DNA from: a virus
DNA: 42,895 nucleotides
IMG/VR virus record: IMGVR_UViG_3300025154_000187
Coordinates: 1 to 42,895 of that record
Reading direction: 5' to 3' (one strand)
Shown here: positions 38,371 through 42,895 of the stretch, piece by piece
Numbering within the stretch: position 1 is the first letter of the stretch
Layout of the letters: each line of letters begins with the position of its first letter
Notes under the pieces: generated by a model
Seen by the model: only the letters and a program-made list of their open reading frames with translations
Told to the model about the DNA's origin: nothing
Database searches by the model: none
Made by a program: the position numbers and the translations under genes

Positions 38371-40055
38371 TGGAAAATATCACAGATTATAATTATTTAG
38401 GATTTAATCTTAAAGGCAAAACATCTGGGCAAATAAGAACTACTTGCATACATTGTTCACATTTAAGGAAAAAGAAAACAGACCCTTGTTGTAGTGTTAA
38501 TTTAGACGATGGGACTTATTATTGTCATAACTGCGAAAAGTCAGGAAGTTTACATAAATTTAAAAGGAATAAAGTTGAGGCAATAAAGTATATTATTCCG
38601 TTATGGAAAAATAAAACTGAAATACCTGATAAAGTTGTTAAATGGTTTGAAACTCGCAAAATAAGTCAAAAAACATTGATGGAAATGAAAATAACATACG
38701 GCAATGATTATTTTCCTCAAATAGAAAAAGAACAAAGTTGTATTGAATTTAATTATTTCAAAGACAATGAACTTATAAATGTAAAGTATAGAACTGGAGA
38801 TAAATTATTCAAACTTCATAAAGGTAGTGAATTAATATTTTATAATTATGATTCTATTTTAAAAAATAAAGAAATAGTAATCGTAGAAGGCGAAATTGAT
38901 TGTTTGAGTTATATTGAAGCTGGCATTAGAAATGTAATTTCAGTTCCTAATGGTGCTAATTTGAATAAAAACAACCTTCAATACTTAGATAGTTGTATTG
39001 ATATATTTGATAATATAGATAAGGTCTATTTAGCTACTGACAATGATATTGCAGGTATTAATTTAAGGAATGAATTAATAAGAAGGTTGGGAAGTGATAA
39101 ATGCTTTATTGTTGATTTTAATGATTGCAAAGATGCTAATGAATATTTAATTAAATATGGATTATTTGAACTTAAAAAAACTATTGAATTAGCCACAGAA
39201 ATTCAAATTGAAGGTATTTTTAAAGTAGAAAATTTTGAGGAAGAGTTAGATGTGCTTTATTCAAAAGGATTGCAACCTGGACTAAAGATAGGATTTAATA
39301 AGTTAGATAATTTAATTACTTGGGAAAAATCAAAGCTTGCAATAGTAACGGGCATACCTTCACATGGTAAATCTGAGTTTATAGACCAGATAATTGAAAG
39401 ATTAAATGCATTACATAAATGGAAATTTGGTATATTTTCGCCAGAATGTTTTCCTATTCAAATTCATGCTGCAAATTTAATAAGTAAAATAACAGGAAAA
39501 GTGTTTAATGAAAATAGGTTAAGCATAGATGAATATTTTGAAGCAAAAAAATATTTAAATGATAATTTTTATTTTATAAAGCCAGAAGACAGCGGGTATT
39601 ATTTAGATAATATCTTAACAAAAGCTAAGGTTCTAATTAAAAAGTATGGTATTGATGGATTAATTATAGACCCGTATAATAGACTTGAACATGCCTTACC
39701 TTCTGGCATGCCTGAAACTAATTATATTAGTCAATTACTTGATAAATTAACTAATTTTTCACAGGCTAATAACATATTAATATTTTTAGTTGCACACCCT
39801 CGCAAGATGTTAAAACAAAAGGGTAATAATTATTATGAAGTTCCAAACTTATATGATATAAATGGTAGTGCTAATTTTTACAATAAAGCAGACTATGGAT
39901 TAACTGTTTATAGAAATTATAATTTAGGTGGTATATGCGAGGTACATGTGCAAAAAGTAAAAAGAAAAAATTTAGGAACTACTGGACTTGTAACATTTAA
40001 TTATGATATGGATTCAGGAAGGTTTATTGAGCAAGAATTAAATAATGTTTTTTAA
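38370..40055 (+). CDS. Bifunctional primase-helicase (T7 gp4-like), 561 aa
   Basis: Zinc finger: Cys26, Cys29, Cys52 and Cys55 (CIHC...YCHNC). Toprim primase: IVEGEIDCLS (E173) and YLATDNDIAG (D224, D226). Helicase: Walker A GIPSHGKSE at 328-336, Walker B LIIDP at 431-435 and FLVAHPRKM at 472-480. This is the domain order of T7 gp4-type enzymes: template-dependent primer synthesis coupled to DnaB-like strand unwinding. It overlaps the initiator-like gene by one base. The phage lacks its own polymerase in this window, so it would use the host's. Confidence 0.9.
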   Translation: MENITDYNYLGFNLKGKTSGQIRTTCIHCSHLRKKKTDPCCSVNLDDGTYYCHNCEKSGSLHKFKRNKVEAIKYIIPLWKNKTEIPDKVVKWFETRKISQKTLMEMKITYGNDYFPQIEKEQSCIEFNYFKDNELINVKYRTGDKLFKLHKGSELIFYNYDSILKNKEIVIVEGEIDCLSYIEAGIRNVISVPNGANLNKNNLQYLDSCIDIFDNIDKVYLATDNDIAGINLRNELIRRLGSDKCFIVDFNDCKDANEYLIKYGLFELKKTIELATEIQIEGIFKVENFEEELDVLYSKGLQPGLKIGFNKLDNLITWEKSKLAIVTGIPSHGKSEFIDQIIERLNALHKWKFGIFSPECFPIQIHAANLISKITGKVFNENRLSIDEYFEAKKYLNDNFYFIKPEDSGYYLDNILTKAKVLIKKYGIDGLIIDPYNRLEHALPSGMPETNYISQLLDKLTNFSQANNILIFLVAHPRKMLKQKGNNYYEVPNLYDINGSANFYNKADYGLTVYRNYNLGGICEVHVQKVKRKNLGTTGLVTFNYDMDSGRFIEQELNNVF

Positions 40056-40062
40056 AAATAAA

Positions 40063-40329
40063 ATGATAAAATCAAAACTTTTTACTCAAGAGCAAAAGGA
40101 AATGATTTATCCTTGCTATTTGCAACATATAAGTTATAACATGCAAGTAAAATTAATAGACCAGCAACGTAGTATTGCAGTAAGGCAAACTCCTTCAGGA
40201 GCAGGGTTTAATATAAATTATGAATATTATGGTGGAGGTAATTTATATTTGTATGATAGTAATTATAAGCCAAGTAATGCAGTTAATTTTAAAGAGTTGT
40301 TAAAAATAGGAAATGAGTTTTATAAATAA
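40063..40329 (+). CDS. Hypothetical 88-aa protein
   Basis: ATG 40063 (MIKSKLFTQEQKEMIYPCYL) is chosen because it follows an A-rich leader; ATG 40045 (MFFKNKM...) overlaps the primase end and is an alternative. The rest contains GAGFNINYEYYGGGNLYLYD, a Gly/Tyr-rich beta stretch. Probably co-transcribed with the primase. No family recognised. Confidence 0.5.
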   Translation: MIKSKLFTQEQKEMIYPCYLQHISYNMQVKLIDQQRSIAVRQTPSGAGFNINYEYYGGGNLYLYDSNYKPSNAVNFKELLKIGNEFYK

Positions 40330-40627
40330 TTATAAATGTTAGCAAATGAAAAATAAAGAATTTAGGTTAGCTGCAAAACTTTTAGAAATGGCAGATGAGG
40401 AATTCGGAAATCACGTATGCAATGATGTCTATGAATCATTTTGGGATGGATGGGAAAAAGAAGAAAGACAAGAATTTGTAAAACAATATCACGAATGGAA
40501 CGGCGACCCAGAAGAATTTGACCCAAACTTTTTACTATTGCCAGACTATGCAATAATGGGCTTTTTGGCTCACAAACTGCGTGTGTTGGCGGATTAAAAA
40601 TTTGCGTATAGCAACTGTTATAAATAA
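40320..40627 (+). other. Moron cassette C (G+C-richer gene between TTATAAATAA repeats)
   Basis: The gene at 40346-40597 is clearly richer in G+C than its neighbours. TTATAAATAA occurs directly at 40320-40329 and 40618-40627, flanking it. This parallels cassettes A and B, but the repeat is A+T-rich and could be coincidental. The end of the segment has the GCGTATAGCAACTGTTAT type of non-coding DNA also seen by cassette B's right side. Confidence 0.3.
40346..40597 (+). CDS. Conserved phage hypothetical protein, 83 aa (moron)
   Basis: AAKLLEMADEEFGNHVCNDV, DGWEKEERQEFVKQYHEWNG and DPNFLLLPDYAIMGFLAHKL give an acidic helical protein that I recognise as a widely shared hypothetical phage protein. 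No catalytic motif. Base composition contrasts with the A+T-rich flanks, so horizontal origin is likely. Operator module 5 lies 52 bases past its stop. Confidence 0.7.
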   Translation: MKNKEFRLAAKLLEMADEEFGNHVCNDVYESFWDGWEKEERQEFVKQYHEWNGDPEEFDPNFLLLPDYAIMGFLAHKLRVLAD

Positions 40628-40649
40628 GTGTTAAACAACATATTTTATT

Positions 40650-40693
40650 ATGACAAAAATCATTTTATGTTAAAATAACAATTTGTAATTTCG
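40650..40693 (+). promoter_or_regulatory. Operator-promoter module 5
   Basis: ATGACAAAAATCAT at 40650-40663, 22 bp, then TAATTTCG at 40686-40693 (one base off the -7 consensus), followed by GCAGAGTAAAAATAAGTAA, like module 4. The transcript has a leader of about 70 bases before the ATG at 40768. Confidence 0.82.
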
Positions 40694-40767
40694 CAGAGTA
40701 AAAATAAGTAATAAAGGAGTAACCTGAAAATCCATAAAGAGTAGGGAAAATTAAAAAAAAATAAAAA

Positions 40768-41202
40768 ATGGAAGTAGAAAAATTAATTTTTCAGGAAGAA
40801 AAAAACCCTGAAAAAAAAGCACAATTAATTAAAGATAATTGTGATGAAGTATTAGAGAATTATTCATACACTAAAAAGTTTACCCCTGATGAATTAGATG
40901 AATTCAAAGATGAATTATCAGAAGTATCAATTGAAGAAGACAACTTACAGGAGGAGTTAAAAGAGTTGTCTAAGGGGTTAAAAGAAAAGATTAAACCAAA
41001 AAAAGAACAGAAAAAAATCTTATTAAAAAGATTAAGAGAAAAATCAGAAATGATAAAAGATTCTGTTTATGTCCTTAAAGATGAAGAAAATTATTGTGTT
41101 TATAATTCAGAAGGAGAATTAATTACAAGTAGGAAATTAAAACAAAGTGAAAAACAAAAAACAATTTTTCAAACAATTAGAAAAACAGGTACAAACAACT
41201 AA
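40768..41202 (+). CDS. Conserved phage protein with coiled coil, 144 aa
   Basis: The sequence YSYTKKFTPDELDEFKDELS, then a Lys/Glu-rich coil (about 50-90), then SVYVLKDEENYCVYNSEGEL, resembles a conserved family in Bacteroidetes phages usually encoded next to a 236-aa partner. The end KTIFQTIRKTGTNN is typical. No function known; possibly involved in replication or host takeover. It is the first gene of the operator 5 unit. Confidence 0.6.
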   Translation: MEVEKLIFQEEKNPEKKAQLIKDNCDEVLENYSYTKKFTPDELDEFKDELSEVSIEEDNLQEELKELSKGLKEKIKPKKEQKKILLKRLREKSEMIKDSVYVLKDEENYCVYNSEGELITSRKLKQSEKQKTIFQTIRKTGTNN

Positions 41203-41213
41203 AAATCAAACAA

Positions 41214-41924
41214 ATGACAAAAGAAGAAATTAAAATCAATGTTACAAAAGATTGTAACGAGTTAGTAATCAGAGAAGGCAAAGCGTTAGAATTAAAAGAG
41301 CCAACGCAAGTATCAATTAGTGGAATTATCACAACTATTTTTATATGGCTGTCGATAAGGATAACTGAAATAAAGCAAAAATCATGCTATATATTGGTTG
41401 ACAAAGCAAATTTAACAATGAAATTAATAGTTGGTGAGTTGAATTTTTACAAAACAACTATTATTTCATCTTTGGAATTATCAAAAGAGTTTATAAAATT
41501 TGGTATTAATTCTGAAAAAACATGGGACTGCTTCAAATTGTCTGATTTTATTAAAATGAATCGTAGCTACTTTGTTGATAAAGCAAAAGCTATGATTTTA
41601 GTTACAGAACTAAGGAATTTCAAAGCTAAAGTTAATAATGAATTGGATAAATTTAAGGACGACAGGGCAAATTATGAACTAAGAAAAAAGCAAACAGTTG
41701 AAAGTAATTTGCCAGATATGTTTCAGGTTTGTATTCCAATATTTAAAGGTGAAGAAAAAATAATTTTAAATGTAGAAATAAGTATTGACCCAAATACTTT
41801 AGAATGTCAGTTTATTTGTCCCGAAGCAACGGACTTTATAAATGAACAAACTGATTTAATTTTTGATGAACAAATTAAAAAGATTAGTGAAATTACTCCT
41901 GATATAGCAATATTATATCAATAA
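41214..41924 (+). CDS. Conserved phage hypothetical protein, 236 aa
   Basis: Contains ALELKEPTQVSISGIITTIF, a middle LTMKLIVGELNFYKTTIISS, and the later MNRSYFVDKAKAMILVTELR and FKAKVNNELDKFKDDRANYE. I recognise this as a conserved protein of Bacteroidetes phages, found beside the gene at 40768. A membrane role is not suggested. It is followed by a terminator, so the two-gene unit 40768-41924 is the operator 5 operon. Confidence 0.6.
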   Translation: MTKEEIKINVTKDCNELVIREGKALELKEPTQVSISGIITTIFIWLSIRITEIKQKSCYILVDKANLTMKLIVGELNFYKTTIISSLELSKEFIKFGINSEKTWDCFKLSDFIKMNRSYFVDKAKAMILVTELRNFKAKVNNELDKFKDDRANYELRKKQTVESNLPDMFQVCIPIFKGEEKIILNVEISIDPNTLECQFICPEATDFINEQTDLIFDEQIKKISEITPDIAILYQ

Positions 41925-41935
41925 AATAATATAAA

Positions 41936-41962
41936 CAGGGTGGTTAATTCTACCCTGCTTTT
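41936..41962 (+). terminator. Intrinsic terminator after the operator 5 operon
   Basis: CAGGGT (41936-41941) pairs with ACCCTG (41952-41957) around a 10-base loop, followed by CTTTT. It ends the two-gene unit started by module 5. Confidence 0.72.
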
Positions 41963-41985
41963 AAATAAGTAAATATAATTAAGAA

Positions 41986-42189
41986 ATGGAATATAATCAC
42001 AAAAATATGACTAAAAAAGATTTTGAAAACTTGAAAAAAGATACTATATGTATCCACAGAGGCGTAGAATATTACTGTACAGGGGTTAATTATGCTTCAA
42101 ACATGGTTCATTTATCTTTTGCAAATAGTAGATTTAGCAACGGATGTGATATATTTGTATATTTTCGTAATGTTAAAATAAAGAAATGA
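41986..42189 (+). CDS. Hypothetical 67-aa protein, paralogous N-terminus with the next gene
   Basis: MEYNHKNMTKKDFENLKKDT shares its opening with the next protein. The rest (CIHRGVEYYCTGVNYASNMV, NGCDIFVYFRNVKI) is a Cys-containing beta protein. No family recognised. It overlaps the next gene by 4 bases. Confidence 0.55.
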   Translation: MEYNHKNMTKKDFENLKKDTICIHRGVEYYCTGVNYASNMVHLSFANSRFSNGCDIFVYFRNVKIKK

Positions 42190-42548
42190 AAGAATATAAT
42201 CACGAAAATATCACCGAAAAAAGATTTAGGGAATTTTTTGAAGAGCTTGGAAATGCTGCGGAAAGATATGAAAATGGCAAAAAAGTAATTGTTTATACGC
42301 TTCACAGAAAAATAGATAACAATTTCAATCTTTCTTATCATTTAGAATTTCCGCAAAAAAATGTAAAATTCAATTTTTGGTTTGAAAAAATAAATTATCT
42401 AAATTCAAGAGAAAGTGTAACAATTTCATTTCATAATCCAAATGAACATGGAGTAAACAGGTTAAAAAGCATATTAAGCACTGATTGCATTAATGAGTTA
42501 AAGGCAAAAGTAGATGAAATATTCATTAAATATAGTTTAAAAAGTTGA
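42186..42548 (+). CDS. Hypothetical 120-aa protein
   Basis: MKEYNHENITEKRFREFFEE repeats the opening motif of the previous protein. It then has IVYTLHRKIDNNFNLSYHLE and FWFEKINYLNSRESVTISFH, a beta-rich domain, and a helical end. ATGA overlap with the upstream gene suggests coupled translation. Function unknown. Confidence 0.55.
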   Translation: MKEYNHENITEKRFREFFEELGNAAERYENGKKVIVYTLHRKIDNNFNLSYHLEFPQKNVKFNFWFEKINYLNSRESVTISFHNPNEHGVNRLKSILSTDCINELKAKVDEIFIKYSLKS

Positions 42549-42585
42549 ATAGCAAACATTAAATTTTTAAAAAATTAGAATATTT

Positions 42586-42732
42586 ATGAGTGATATAATA
42601 ATATTTATAACAAGTTTAAGCGGATTAGTAATTTCTGTTTATTGCTTACGCCGTATGAAAAAAATAAGTGATGAAAATAAAAACATATATAAAAAAGTAA
42701 ATAATAAATATGAATCATGGGAAAAATGGTAG
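42586..42732 (+). CDS. Small membrane protein, 48 aa
   Basis: ATG 42586 encodes MSDIIIFITSLSGLVISVYC followed by LRRMKKISDENKNIYKKVNN. One N-terminal transmembrane helix with a Lys/Asn-rich cytoplasmic tail. It overlaps the start of the partial gene at 42717. No family recognised. Confidence 0.55.
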   Translation: MSDIIIFITSLSGLVISVYCLRRMKKISDENKNIYKKVNNKYESWEKW

Positions 42733-42895
42733 CACCATTTAGTAATGCAACAGAAGCTGAAATGTGGTTGAATCGAAACTGCTATTCGTGTACAACTTCA
42801 AAAAATTGTACAGCCTTTAAACATTTAGAAGAAGGTTTTATTTTTGGCGGAATATCTGAAAGGACAGCACGTTATATTGGTACAGTAAATATAAC
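42717..42895 (+). CDS. N-terminal part of a small Cys-rich protein (partial)
   Basis: ATG 42717 (MGKMVAPFSNATEAEMWLNR) runs off the window end after 59 codons. It has NCYSCTTSKNC, a CxxC-type knuckle, and ISERTARYIGTVNI. The last four bases (TAAC) equal the first four of the window; merging them continues the frame into 3-122, giving a protein of about 98 aa with three clusters of Cys. This supports a circular map. Direct joining would stop after eight codons. Confidence 0.6.
   Translation, partial: MGKMVAPFSNATEAEMWLNRNCYSCTTSKNCTAFKHLEEGFIFGGISERTARYIGTVNI

Noticed and set aside
1-42895. CRISPR arrays, tRNA genes, integrase, repressor
   Set aside because: No spaced direct repeats, no cloverleaf with conserved GGTTCRA-type loop, and no recombinase or CI-like protein were seen. 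Absence is by eye only; a tRNA scan would be needed to be certain.

Overview
The window looks like the essentially complete genome of a tailed, siphovirus-like phage of a Bacteroidetes host. Three things point to that host. The DNA is very A+T-rich. Promoters fit the Bacteroidetes -33 TTTG / -7 TAnnTTTG pattern and not the E. coli one. Translation starts sit behind A-rich stretches with almost no Shine-Dalgarno sequences. All genes but one (the endolysin) are on the + strand, tightly packed, mostly with ATGA-type overlaps. No integrase, CI-like repressor, DNA polymerase, tRNA or CRISPR array was found, so a lytic lifestyle or dependence on host replication is the simplest reading. The two ends of the window appear to hold the two halves of one small Cys-rich gene and share the tetranucleotide TAAC, which suggests a circular map opened inside that gene.

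Layout. 1-3.8 kb: small accessory genes (HNH-type protein, HhH protein, small membrane proteins) with two G+C-richer 'moron' cassettes that seem to have landed inside phage genes. 3.8-5.9 kb: terminase small and large subunits. 5.9-17.4 kb: small genes, tail-completion-like proteins, large tail/baseplate proteins, a phage lipoprotein and the 886-aa tape measure. 17.3-20.4 kb: a five-gene glycosyltransferase/methyltransferase island inserted in the virion gene block. 20.5-23.5 kb: ClpP-like head protease fused to a scaffold-like coiled coil, major capsid protein, likely tail tube protein, then an intrinsic terminator. 23.5-31.4 kb: hypothetical gene, portal, neck adaptor, a large tail protein, a lysis cassette (XhlA-like protein, u-spanin, 2-TM holin), tail fibre, and a strong terminator. 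31.4-42.9 kb: short transcription units for DNA metabolism: RusA resolvase, reverse-strand CHAP endolysin, YopX-like protein, Rad52/Erf-like annealing protein with YqaJ-type exonuclease, a replication-initiator-like gene with an iteron-like origin, a T7 gp4-like primase-helicase, and conserved hypotheticals.

The most striking signal is regulatory. Five intergenic regions (about 3.0, 31.4, 33.0, 34.8 and 40.7 kb) carry a 14-bp near-palindrome ATGAY-AAAW-RTCAT lying exactly 22 bp upstream of a -7 box. The 5-4-5 half-site layout and a predicted centre near -41.5 are what class II Crp/Fnr-family activation sites look like. I infer a regulon of early or DNA-metabolism genes switched on by one activator, probably host-encoded because no Crp-like gene is present here. 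Virion genes instead sit behind ordinary or leaderless promoters and two strong terminators. Two further promoters are followed within about 35 and 75 bp by intrinsic terminators, suggesting attenuation or small RNAs.
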